DNA of 11,292 nt from Gonapodya sp. JEL0774 (Eukaryota; Monoblepharomycota; Monoblepharidomycetes; Monoblepharidales; Gonapodyaceae). Within the stretch, counting starts at the first letter, position 1. Each line of letters opens with the position of its first letter. The stretch spans positions 1 to 11,292 of the forward strand of contig JADIIX010000361.1 of NCBI GenBank assembly GCA_027604505.1, written 5' to 3'. The translations under genes were made by a program, and so were the position numbers. This document shows, one piece after another, positions 1-7,631 of this stretch. A model generated the notes under the pieces. It was not told the DNA's origin. It did not search any database and saw only the letters and a program-made list of their open reading frames with translations.

Positions 1-1204
1 CAATTTCGCTTTCCGTTAGAACACCACTCAATACGTAATCCTTACGGGCCACATCTCTGATCGTCTCCTGCAGCTTGCGGGAAAACTCTTGCGACGTATC
101 GTTTGACTCGCATGAATCTACCAACACTCGATCTGAGTCCGAGAGTGCGTTGTACGATTCTCTACGGAGAACAGAAGCCTTGCTTAGAATCTCTTCTCTG
201 AGAGAACCCGCGGGTTGTATGGAGAGAGGCGCTGTGACGTCTGCTACTCCGCTGAATGTATCAATCACACGCGACGCCCTACCCTGCGCGCACACCACCC
301 TGCCATTTTCTACTCCATCGGACAATCGGTCCACTAATATGTCCACAAGGTTTTCTCTCAATTCTCCTGATTGTTCCACAATCGCCCACGTGCTGGACAG
401 TATGGTGCTCTCATCGGCGTTCGCGAACGTAATGTACTCGTTCTTCTTGTTCACTATGTCATCTAACGTCATCAAAGCATTCGCCTGCTTGTCGTTGCTC
501 AAACGTTCTCTGATTTCCTTGGCAACAGTATCACGTATCACAGTGAGTCGTTGGTCCACTTTGCCAGGCAACGTATCCTTGATGCGATTCCACGACCCTT
601 TGATGCCACTAATTACTGCTGGATCATGTACATTCTGGGGATCACTCGAAAGTCGAGGCACTCGCACCCCGTTTTGTTCCAAATCTTGATTGTGGTCGAA
701 GTCATCGAATTCGACCATTCGCAGAAGCTCCTCGTGCTTTCGCATTTCTTCATGATACTTGGCTTCTTCCTGCAGAAATTGAGCCACTTCCATGAAATGG
801 TCTTTGACACGTGAACATGCGTGAATCCGCGTGTAAAGCGTTCTCGCCCTTTCGATATCACCTTCAAAGTCATAATGACCATATCTGTACACTCTCGCCA
901 GCAATGCAAGCGCCGCTTCACTCTCTGCCGTTTTGGGATATTCCCTTCCCAATCTTTCCAGCAACGCGATTGCATCCAATACGCGTGGCGGACGCCCCCT
1001 TTTCGCAACCGTACCACTGCTCGCAAAAATGTCGGGCTCTCCAGATAAAAGATCAAGCGCTCTGTCTAACTGAGAAGCAGATACAGTCGATGACTGAAGT
1101 GTACGAAAGGCATGTTTTTTTGGATTCTCAGTTCTCCTCGGTTGAACATACCAGATCAGTACAGCAATGCACATCAACAGTAGAGATACGAAGATCAGTA
1201 ACAT
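1..1204 (-). CDS. Membrane-anchored NCLDV-like protein with QNVHD motif, C-terminus cut by window edge
   Basis: The minus strand is open from the ATG at 1204 to the left edge, giving 401 residues and no stop, so the gene continues outside the window. Residues 1-20 are strongly hydrophobic (MLLIFVSLLL onward) and are followed by QPRR, which fits an N-terminal signal anchor. Residues 76-127 contain Ala-rich helices of Sel1/TPR type (AALALLARVYRYGHYDFEG, then a second Ala/Arg helix). Residues 187-195 read SDPQNVHDP. A short cysteine/arginine stretch (VVCAQGRASRVID) lies at 303-315. From memory, the QNVHD motif and a C-x-x-GR-x-x-R-x-I stretch occur together in uncharacterised proteins of giant viruses; I could not check this. 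Function is unknown. A role at a viral or host membrane is inference from the anchor only. Codon use and the absence of stops over 1.2 kb support a real gene. The ATG lies 9 bp from a TGACGTCA palindrome. Confidence 0.82.
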   Translation of the reverse strand, partial: MLLIFVSLLLMCIAVLIWYVQPRRTENPKKHAFRTLQSSTVSASQLDRALDLLSGEPDIFASSGTVAKRGRPPRVLDAIALLERLGREYPKTAESEAALALLARVYRYGHYDFEGDIERARTLYTRIHACSRVKDHFMEVAQFLQEEAKYHEEMRKHEELLRMVEFDDFDHNQDLEQNGVRVPRLSSDPQNVHDPAVISGIKGSWNRIKDTLPGKVDQRLTVIRDTVAKEIRERLSNDKQANALMTLDDIVNKKNEYITFANADESTILSSTWAIVEQSGELRENLVDILVDRLSDGVENGRVVCAQGRASRVIDTFSGVADVTAPLSIQPAGSLREEILSKASVLRRESYNALSDSDRVLVDSCESNDTSQEFSRKLQETIRDVARKDYVLSGVLTESEI

Positions 1205-1212
1205 TTTCCCTG

Positions 1213-1220
1213 TGACGTCA
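1213..1220. promoter_or_regulatory. TGACGTCA palindrome just upstream of a start codon
   Basis: A perfect 8-bp palindrome, TGACGTCA, sits 8 bases before the ATG at 1204 on the minus strand. The sequence equals the cAMP-response/ATF-CREB bZIP consensus of eukaryotes. It would be inside a very short 5' leader, so a regulatory role is only a possibility. Confidence 0.25.
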
Positions 1221-1226
1221 TAAGCG

Positions 1227-1551
1227 TTAATTTTTTTGTAAATCGTTGTATAATTGCGCTGCTTTGTGGTAATATGATTGTAATCGCTTGATGTTGTCCT
1301 TCCATTCAGAAGCATCTACCTGCTGTTGGCCCAGGACTTCGAGTGTGTACTTCATGGCATAAATTTCATCGTACACTTCTTCGATTGCGTTCCGTACTTA
1401 CCTGTTTCAATTTCGATTTCAGAATCGAGATATTCATCGATTTCTTGCAGTACCTCGGCTGTCGAGAGCGTCTCTCTCTGTCGCCGGCTCGACGATCTAT
1501 TTCGTACAATAATTATCCACCTCGCTTTGCGAACGACATGGTTCTTGACAT
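1227..1551 (-). pseudogene. Small charged coiled-coil-like gene, broken by two frame changes
   Basis: Three protein-like segments lie in order on the minus strand in three different frames. The first starts at ATG 1551 or 1539 (MSFAKRGG) and stops after about 12 codons. The second, around 1400-1525, is rich in Arg/Ser and then acidic helix (LQEIDEYLDSEIEIE). The third, about 1229-1393, encodes an amphipathic helical stretch (NAIEEVYDEIYAMKY; ending YHKAAQLYNDLQKN) with a TAA at 1227-1229. Joined in principle they would give roughly 110 residues. The second break coincides with CAG-GTAAGT (plus 1396-1404), a textbook eukaryotic 5' splice site. An intron could then end at the CAACAG 79 nt later, but that would remove the best helical stretch, so a base loss or error is the simpler reading. 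No family is recognised. It lies between the chitinase-like and membrane-protein genes, same strand as both. Confidence 0.45.
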
Positions 1552-1572
1552 CCAGATGCTACCACATAATTT

Positions 1573-3090
1573 TCACATGAGAGCATTGTAAATTGCTGCT
1601 CGCAGGTCCTTCTCAACAGGAGTTGAATCTTGTTTCAGAAAGTACCACGTGAAGACTCCACACGCTCCTGCTCGAACGACTGCTTGTGCAGCCGTCGCGG
1701 CCTCAGATACTGTGGTCACATGGTTGCCCCATCCTTCCACGGGCGCTTCTACACCCACAAGTAGTTTCGACGGGGATACATATTTCGAGAATTCAGTAAG
1801 AGTTCCAGAATAGTTGAATGCTGACTGTTCATTTGAATCATATGTCATAATTAGGACAAGGTCCAATAGCCCCGTCTTCAGCGCTGGTATGGCATTTCCA
1901 GTTGACACTCCAGATGCCCATGTAGCCGTAGTCAAGAGCTTTTGACCCTGGGGAAGGATTGTGCGGAACGCTTTCACAATGGATTCGTACTTGGTTGCGA
2001 CAGACGTATCCGCACTCCACGCTGTCGGAGGCTCGTAATCTATATCAAGTCCATCTACACCAGTGTCGTCCACAAATGTCTTGAGCGCACTCAAAGAATA
2101 TCCAGAGGACCAGTCACCAGCCGACCCCCCACCCACACTCGCAAGTACTTTGATGTTGGGCAGGCGTGCCTTCAGACCTGCAATTTCCGATTTCAACTTG
2201 CTTCGGTTGTATCCGTTCCCATATCCATCTATGAACGCAAGTAAAACCATCCCAACGTCACTCGTAATCGAGGACAAGCCATAATTTACCCAATTGGGGA
2301 GATATGTTCCAACTATGCGTTTAGGTGTTGTCCCTCCCGCCGTACCAGTTCCCGTTCCTGTTCCTGTGCCAGTGCCAGTGCCAGTGCCTGTGCCTGTCCC
2401 AGTCCCAGTCCCAGTACTGCCTGACGATACGGTTCCAGTCTGAGCCAGGGCGATACTTGCCTGAGGGAGCAAAACGTGTGTGGATTCACCTTGTTTCCAT
2501 TCATTCGTCGTGTCAAGTGCATTGAGCGATACTGCTCCCTTGGCATAGAACGTGTATGAAGTGGCAACCCCATTGCCCTGAGGTTGAGCTACGACCGCCG
2601 CACATCCTGGTACTTTTGCTGCCCACGCCCTTCCCGCGGATACAGTTGATGCTTTGGTGGAACTGATATCATGTACACCCACCGCGAGACTGCGATTGAA
2701 TGAGGCCCATGATTGATCGATCGCGACTGGTTGGATGAAGACGCTGGACAAACTTCCAGCTATTGCCGAGAAACTGCCTTTGATACTGCTGCGATTTGCT
2801 GCAGCAACGAGTGAAGAAAGGACGTACGTAGATTCTCCGTCTCTTTGTATATTGGATTGGTCACTCGTCAGAAGGGATACTGCGCTCTTGGCATAACACG
2901 CCAATTCACCCTGCGTAGCGGTTTGTTGGACCACAACACCAAGACATGTCGGTAGACTAAGCGCCCATTGCTGAGCAGTCACCGCCGTCGAACACCGTGT
3001 ACTCGCGATATCATGAAAACCAAAGGACAGAGACTTTGCGTATTTTGTCCATAAAACTCCGTCATTCGATTCTGGAGTGAGAAAACTCAT
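1573..3090 (-). CDS. GH18 chitinase-like protein with duplicated N-terminal domain
   Basis: A 505-residue intact frame from ATG 3090 to TGA 1573-1575. The C-terminal half (about 257-505) is a glycoside hydrolase family 18 barrel: beta-3 motif LASVGGG near 316-322, the catalytic DxxDxDxE signature as DGLDIDYE at 346-353 (Glu353 as acid/base), MTYD at 415-418, and a late barrel Trp in FTWYF at about 482. Such enzymes cut beta-1,4 GlcNAc polymers (chitin). The N-terminal half holds two related units, about 12-93 and 126-209, each with S-x-x-x-G-x-HDI-x-ST, a W-A-x-x-x-P-x-C, then YAK-x-AVSL and GEST-x-VL; they may bind carbohydrate or protein, and I cannot name the family (PAN/apple-like is one guess). 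A Thr-Gly linker at about 226-250 joins the halves. No signal peptide is visible, which is unusual for a secreted chitinase but would suit a virion-packaged or lysis-released enzyme. The start lies 24 bp after the stop of the upstream ligase-like gene. Confidence 0.88.
   Translation of the reverse strand: MSFLTPESNDGVLWTKYAKSLSFGFHDIASTRCSTAVTAQQWALSLPTCLGVVVQQTATQGELACYAKSAVSLLTSDQSNIQRDGESTYVLSSLVAAANRSSIKGSFSAIAGSLSSVFIQPVAIDQSWASFNRSLAVGVHDISSTKASTVSAGRAWAAKVPGCAAVVAQPQGNGVATSYTFYAKGAVSLNALDTTNEWKQGESTHVLLPQASIALAQTGTVSSGSTGTGTGTGTGTGTGTGTGTGTGTGTAGGTTPKRIVGTYLPNWVNYGLSSITSDVGMVLLAFIDGYGNGYNRSKLKSEIAGLKARLPNIKVLASVGGGSAGDWSSGYSLSALKTFVDDTGVDGLDIDYEPPTAWSADTSVATKYESIVKAFRTILPQGQKLLTTATWASGVSTGNAIPALKTGLLDLVLIMTYDSNEQSAFNYSGTLTEFSKYVSPSKLLVGVEAPVEGWGNHVTTVSEAATAAQAVVRAGACGVFTWYFLKQDSTPVEKDLRAAIYNALM
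2342..2419. repeat. 6-bp minisatellite encoding the Thr-Gly linker
   Basis: About 13 hexamer units of form GTNCCN (GTGCCA, GTGCCT, GTCCCA, GTTCCT) run in frame through the chitinase-like gene and encode a Thr-Gly repeat between its N-terminal duplicated domains and the GH18 barrel. Variation is at positions that leave the amino acids unchanged, so the linker is kept at protein level while the DNA drifts. Copy number is likely variable between isolates. Confidence 0.9.
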
Positions 3091-3114
3091 GCTGTATGTT
3101 ATTTGTGCTTCATT

Positions 3115-4356
3115 CTACACTACAAAATCTCTCAGCTTCAAAAGGCGAATGAGAGCGTACACTACATCTGGATCTTCACTGTAAAGCGCCCAATACGCTG
3201 CGTCGATAGGGTCCCATGATTCACCTACTAATCTTAAAGCAAGTGTACACAGACTATAGAGCACATGTCTCTTTGGTACTTTAAACATTTTGAATTGACT
3301 CTGCATTGTCACCGTCGTCGCCACACGACGGGCAAGATTGTCGTAGTCCATAGCATACTCGTGAAACGAGTCCGAAAACGTCGGAAAATAGGTCAGCACA
3401 TCAAGCGGACGTCCGCGCGTTAAAGACCGAGTATAGGCGATCACGAGATTCTCGCAATTTCCTCGAAGCTCAGATCCCACAACAAAGTCTGGAAAGTCCA
3501 CCTTAAACCGAGCGTACGGAACACAAGCGCTCACGCCCGCTTTGCGAAACACAATACCTCGAAGAAGATGCGTAATGTATGGAGGCACCGTGTATTTGCG
3601 CTCTCTGTACAAGCGCAAAAAGTGTTCGATCTTGTCTGTGTCGAACCTCTCGGGAACCGTCACTCCAACATGCTCAAACATTGAGCCGGGCTCGTGAGTG
3701 GCACCAGAGTCATTGTGCACAACACCCACAAACTGAAGTCGGGGGGTGTACACTGGTACTACATTGAGTCTGGAAGGATGCTCAACGGTGAAAATGTAGG
3801 TGAACCCGCGTACTCCTGATTGAGCGAGGATACGCAGGACCTCACTTCCACCCGCAAGAAAGAAAAGACCCTTGAAAGATTGCGTACTTCCGAATCGGCT
3901 GTTCTTTGCATTGATCCGACGGTGTGTAGAGACTTGCCAATCTTCACCGTTGTGAAAGACACGCACAACTGCCCCATCCACCATAGCCTCTGCCGTGATG
4001 ATGCCGCTGCGTACATCATGCATTATGCTTTCACTATTCTGAGAGAACCACGCCCATTCTTTGTTTACAAACGCGGAGAAGTCCCTACACATGACTGTTG
4101 GAGACCCCACTTTAAGTGGAGTCGACACTATCAGACCCGTCGCTTCTTGATGTGCAAGCGTCAGGATATCACTCGAAACACCTCGGGGTAATACCACGTT
4201 TTTCGAAGAGTTTGATAATGTAATGAGTGCCATTGTTCCACTTCCACGCTCAGTGATAACTCGCAAACCCAGGCGTGACGCCCCGGTCCTCCAATTCAGT
4301 CCATGGGTAGCGGAATACCCAAGTATAAGAGACAGCAGCCCGGAATTGACATGCAT
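3115..4356 (-). CDS. RNA ligase / nucleotidyltransferase-fold-like protein
   Basis: An intact frame of 413 codons from ATG 4356 (the frame is open a few codons further, but that codon is TTG) to TAG at 3115-3117. A second ATG at 4233 has an equally good context (ACAATGG) and lies just before the conserved-looking part, so the true start may be there. Numbering from ATG 4356, residues 122-128 (AEAMVDG) sit where ligases and capping enzymes have motif I, KxDG; Met replaces the Lys that forms the nucleotide adduct. The motif is followed by VVRVFHNGEDWQVSTHRRIN and SFKGLFF, a pattern typical of the T4 Rnl1-like adenylation domain. Residues about 186-210 (YIFTVEHPSRLNVV) fit motif IIIa, ENLVI near 302 fits motif IV loosely, and KMFKVPKRH near 356 is a weak motif V. 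If active it would seal RNA or DNA ends; the missing Lys suggests a non-catalytic or altered role. The assignment rests on motif pattern only. It is divergent from the primase gene and shares its repeat-filled intergenic region. Confidence 0.62.
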   Translation of the reverse strand: MHVNSGLLSLILGYSATHGLNWRTGASRLGLRVITERGSGTMALITLSNSSKNVVLPRGVSSDILTLAHQEATGLIVSTPLKVGSPTVMCRDFSAFVNKEWAWFSQNSESIMHDVRSGIITAEAMVDGAVVRVFHNGEDWQVSTHRRINAKNSRFGSTQSFKGLFFLAGGSEVLRILAQSGVRGFTYIFTVEHPSRLNVVPVYTPRLQFVGVVHNDSGATHEPGSMFEHVGVTVPERFDTDKIEHFLRLYRERKYTVPPYITHLLRGIVFRKAGVSACVPYARFKVDFPDFVVGSELRGNCENLVIAYTRSLTRGRPLDVLTYFPTFSDSFHEYAMDYDNLARRVATTVTMQSQFKMFKVPKRHVLYSLCTLALRLVGESWDPIDAAYWALYSEDPDVVYALIRLLKLRDFVV

Positions 4357-4765
4357 GGTCAAGAAAAACTTGTAATCTTTTATCGATACTTAAGTTCCAA
4401 ATACGTCAACAAAAAAAAATATGGGATGGGATGAAATGATCTCCGTGAACCAACTATTACATCCTCATCCTCATCCTGAGTTGAGTTTTCGAAAAGTTTC
4501 AGAATCTCTAATCCCATCCCCATCCTCATCCCGAAAGAGTTTTCGAAAAGTTTCAGGACCTCTCATCCCCATCCTGAAACAGTTTTTCGAAAAGTTTCAG
4601 AATCTCGAATCCCATCCTCATCCCGGATGAGTTTTCGAAAAGTTTCAGAATCTCTCATCCTATAGGAGTTTTCGAAAAGTTTCAGAATCTCGAATCCCAA
4701 TCCTCATCCCATCCCATCCTGAAAACTTTTTGAAAAGTTTCCTTTTTTCCTTTTCGACACCCAAC
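4357..4765. promoter_or_regulatory. Divergent intergenic region between ligase-like and primase genes
   Basis: This 409-bp stretch must hold the promoters of both flanking genes, which point away from each other. The left ~70 bp is A/T-rich with a run of A at about 4410-4419. The rest is filled by the directional repeats described separately. No recognisable viral early or late promoter motif was found that I would defend. Confidence 0.5.
4483..4740 (+). repeat. Repeat cluster A: CATCC tracts plus TTTTCGAAAA palindrome units
   Basis: Units start near 4483, 4537, 4581, 4629 and 4666, with a degenerate sixth near 4721. Each has the core GAGTTTTCGAAAAGTTTCAG, followed by AATCTC and a variable tract of CATCC/CATCCC. 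Unit lengths vary from about 37 to 54 bp because the CATCC tract expands or shrinks. All units are in the same orientation, and the last abuts the primase start codon. The core contains the perfect 10-bp palindrome TTTTCGAAAA. The same unit recurs at 9088-9230. They could be protein-binding sites near the primase promoter, or simply a dispersed genomic repeat. Confidence 0.92.
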
Positions 4766-7144
4766 ATGGCGAACAAGGAACAACTCGCAAAATACTGGGA
4801 ACTGGGCTGGATTGCCTTCCCCATCTCGCTCACCTGGAATGCGCAGCGCCAAAAGAAGGAACTCCAGGCTCCCAAAGGATGGCAAAATCTCGATGTCGAA
4901 GCAGCCAAGGCCCTCCCTCCAAGGACGGCCATCGCCATTCAGACTGGCTCCGGGTCTGGAATCATCGTCCTGGATATTGACGATGTCGACGGATGGCAAC
5001 GCTTTCTTGAAGAGAAGGAGAGGGAAGCTCCTGAAACCGCGACAGCGCGGTCTCAGCGCGGCGGCCTTCATTACTATTTCGATTGGACTGACTCCGTTGC
5101 CGATATAAAGTCCACCTCTTCTCTCCTTGGTGGTTGTGCGGATATCCGTAACAAGGGCGGGATGATTATCGCTCCTCCGAGTTCATTCCATGTACCTGGA
5201 GAGAGTGATCCACGCAGCTATGTGTGGATTCAAAGCAAGTCACCGTGGGAGCGTGAGCTTGCTGAAATGCCTGTCTGGCTCGTGCAGGCTCTGCGCGAGA
5301 GCGGAGGTGCTACCGCCACTGCCGGTACCGCTAAATGTGGTGCCCAACAGACACACGTGCAGCTCGATGGACCTGACGCCGTGAATACACCGGACGCTGT
5401 AAAGGATTTCATCATGGAAAGCTTTGGGATCTTGCCAACGTACGTTGGCACTACCAAATGGCTTGGTGATGGACTGGGGTATGCTGTGTCCACAAACGTG
5501 TTGGACTGCTACTTCAAGAAAGCTCCACACAAAAGTAACCGCCAGTTCATTTTTGTGAGCGCTGGTGGGGACATGTCTCGTCGCTGTCACGATGGAGATT
5601 GCGTGGATAAGAAATGGGGTCAGCGCAAGGTCGCAACTGATGTGATGCAGGCAATCCAGGAATTGTTCACTTCGAAGGCAGTTGTTGACCCGGAGCTCGT
5701 TGAGCTTGCTTGTAAGGAAGCTGCTGATCATGTGAATGACGTGGCATACGGAAACGACGGGATGACCATGACGTTGAAGCCGGACTCTAGCGGGTTCGAG
5801 GGCGCGCTGAAGAAATATTTCGACCGAGATCGCTGCATTCTGTGCGGAAAAGGAACACTGCTCTCAAAGACAAGCAGACTTGGTCTCGTGATAGCTTGTG
5901 ATAATTTCGGCTGTCCATTCAAGATACCTTCAAAAGGTACTATAACCGTTCCCACAGACAAGTACGCGAACCTGGGAAAATACTTTTTCATCGTTCAGCA
6001 AATAACCAACACAACAATAAACAACCACATCTACGGCTCTTCTGATGCAGACATACCGAGTCTCTTCCTTGGGGACGACATTGTTGTTCGTTCGGACCCG
6101 GAACTTAATAGGTTGATTCTTCACGCTCTTGGAGGAAGTGACAGCACCATGGCGCGACTCTTCGCTCGGTTGTACCGGGGTCGTGTTGTTTATGCTGGAG
6201 GTAAATGGTATACTTTTACACAGCACCGGTGGCGCGAAGGCGACGAGAGTCAAGTGACGTCTATCATGGACGACCCGAACAACTCGGAATTTACTCGGTC
6301 ACTGTACGATGCCAGGGCAGCGTACAGCAGCTCAACTATGGACGATGGTGTCAAAGATCAGAAGCTGAAGCGTATAGCAGCTACAATTATCAGCTCGGAG
6401 AGCAGGCACAAGCAAACAGATATCGCTACAATGTGCAAGAAGCCGACGCTTCTGGGGGAAAACGACTTTCAGTTTCTCGACAAACTCGACGCAAATCGTA
6501 TGTTGCTGGGTTTCGAAAACGGCGTGTACGATCTCATGACGGGCTCATTCCGCGATGGCGTGTCGGAGGATCATGTCTCGATGAGCGTGAGGTACAACTA
6601 TGATACCGCTAAAATGAGCGACGCCGTAAAACGTGCTGAGATTACGCGATTCCTGGAAACTGTTTTTCCCGACGATGGTGTTAGACGTTATGCGCTCATC
6701 TTTCTAGCGTCGACCCTCGAAGGGTACAACAAAGAGCATAAGTTTCATTTTGCGTATGGCAAGAGCGGAAGAAATGGGAAAGGGATCTTGATGAAAATAA
6801 TGGAATCGACGTTAGGGGATTACATGACAATGGTGAACTCCACTCTCATTTGCGGAAAATCCGCAGATGCAAATGCTGCCACACCACAACTCACAAAAAT
6901 GGTTCGAAAACGTTTTGTGTATATGTCAGAAGTAGAAGCAGGATCCCGCATCAACGAAGAACTGTTCAAACGACTGAGTGGTGGGGATAAGCTCGTGATC
7001 CGTCCACTCTTCAAAGAGTCAAGGGAGGTGGACAATATGGCGAAAATCTTGATGTTGTGCAACGACATGCCCAAGATCGACGGAAGCAAGGACTCAAATA
7101 AACCAGGAAATCTCCATTATCCCTTTCGTCAGTCGTTTTACTGA
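4766..7144 (+). CDS. D5-like primase-helicase (PrimPol + zinc sites + SF3 helicase), 5' part up to frame change
   Basis: The first ATG is at 4766 in a strong context (AACATGG); the frame upstream begins only with TTG. The 792-residue frame ends in an early TGA at 7142. Domains: an archaeo-eukaryotic primase/PrimPol fold at about 4-180, with metal-binding D70-I-D72, RGGLHYYF (His102) and DIRNKGGMIIAPPS at 126-139. A C-x6-H ... C-x4-C zinc site follows (C248, H255, C274, C279), matching the layout of the herpes UL52/PrimPol zinc finger. A second zinc ribbon, CxxC ... Cx4C, lies at 357-383. The C-terminal part is an SF3 helicase: Walker A GKSGRNGKG at 665-673 (Lys672), Walker B FVYMSEVE at 717-724, motif C ILMLCND ending at Asn766. 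Such proteins unwind the origin and prime DNA synthesis in nucleocytoplasmic large DNA viruses. The frame breaks just after motif C, before the arginine-finger region, and is continued at +1 by the next entry. The SF3 domain is therefore incomplete in this frame. Confidence 0.9.
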   Translation: MANKEQLAKYWELGWIAFPISLTWNAQRQKKELQAPKGWQNLDVEAAKALPPRTAIAIQTGSGSGIIVLDIDDVDGWQRFLEEKEREAPETATARSQRGGLHYYFDWTDSVADIKSTSSLLGGCADIRNKGGMIIAPPSSFHVPGESDPRSYVWIQSKSPWERELAEMPVWLVQALRESGGATATAGTAKCGAQQTHVQLDGPDAVNTPDAVKDFIMESFGILPTYVGTTKWLGDGLGYAVSTNVLDCYFKKAPHKSNRQFIFVSAGGDMSRRCHDGDCVDKKWGQRKVATDVMQAIQELFTSKAVVDPELVELACKEAADHVNDVAYGNDGMTMTLKPDSSGFEGALKKYFDRDRCILCGKGTLLSKTSRLGLVIACDNFGCPFKIPSKGTITVPTDKYANLGKYFFIVQQITNTTINNHIYGSSDADIPSLFLGDDIVVRSDPELNRLILHALGGSDSTMARLFARLYRGRVVYAGGKWYTFTQHRWREGDESQVTSIMDDPNNSEFTRSLYDARAAYSSSTMDDGVKDQKLKRIAATIISSESRHKQTDIATMCKKPTLLGENDFQFLDKLDANRMLLGFENGVYDLMTGSFRDGVSEDHVSMSVRYNYDTAKMSDAVKRAEITRFLETVFPDDGVRRYALIFLASTLEGYNKEHKFHFAYGKSGRNGKGILMKIMESTLGDYMTMVNSTLICGKSADANAATPQLTKMVRKRFVYMSEVEAGSRINEELFKRLSGGDKLVIRPLFKESREVDNMAKILMLCNDMPKIDGSKDSNKPGNLHYPFRQSFY

Positions 7145-7631
7145 CGGTACGTGCGACCCATCTAAGCACGAGTACCCTATCGACACGGAATTGGATGTGA
7201 AGGCAACTGAGTGGAAGCATGCAATGATGGGACTTCTTCTTGAGTTCTATCGGGAGTACAGACGCGAGGGACTCAACAGAACGCCTGAAGCAATGACACG
7301 GGCGAAGGCAGAGTACTTGGGGGTAAATAATCCCTCAGCTTTCATAGAAGAGTTTGTACAAGAATGTCTTGCCAAGAGTGGGACAGGAGTCGTATCTGAT
7401 GATGTGTTGTCCCGGTATCGCGCCTGGGAGAAAGAGAATGGCATAAGGCATCCAGACAGCGACAAGGAAAGGGTGATGATGGGTCACTTTGACAATGTAT
7501 TGATGGACGAAAAGCAGCTGTTGGATATTGAACAAGGTGCTAAAAGAGGCAATGTGCGGAGGTTCTACGACGACAATAAATTGAGGAGACAGGGATACTC
7601 AGGTTGGAAATGGATTGAGCATGAGTATTGA
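7080..7631 (+). pseudogene. 3' part of the D5-like primase-helicase, in +1 frame
   Basis: Homologous-looking sequence continues in the +1 frame across 7080-7112 and runs to TGA 7629-7631. It begins with IIPFVSRFTDGTCDP, the expected segment directly after SF3 motif C and the arginine finger, then carries the helical tail typical of D5 proteins (KATEWKHAMMGLLLEFYREY; later AFIEEFVQE). It has no start codon of its own in the right place. One extra base (or two missing) between about 7085 and 7112 explains the shift; the A-rich AAATAAACC at 7096-7104 is a likely site. The expected arginine-finger residues are not clear in either frame there. Alternatives are programmed frameshifting or a sequencing error. 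Together the two parts would make a protein of about 955 residues. Confidence 0.75.

Noticed and set aside
75-689. 204-residue open frame on the plus strand
   Set aside because: It is antisense to the continuous minus-strand membrane-protein gene, whose translation has clear helices, an anchor and a known-looking motif; the plus frame is Ser-rich and featureless.
4483-4740. Possible CRISPR array
   Set aside because: The units are spaced irregularly by variable CATCC tracts instead of unique spacers of constant length, and the context is eukaryotic or viral without cas genes.
5240-5731. 163-residue open frame on the minus strand
   Set aside because: It lies wholly antisense to the primase-helicase, over its zinc-site region, and shows no coherent domain.
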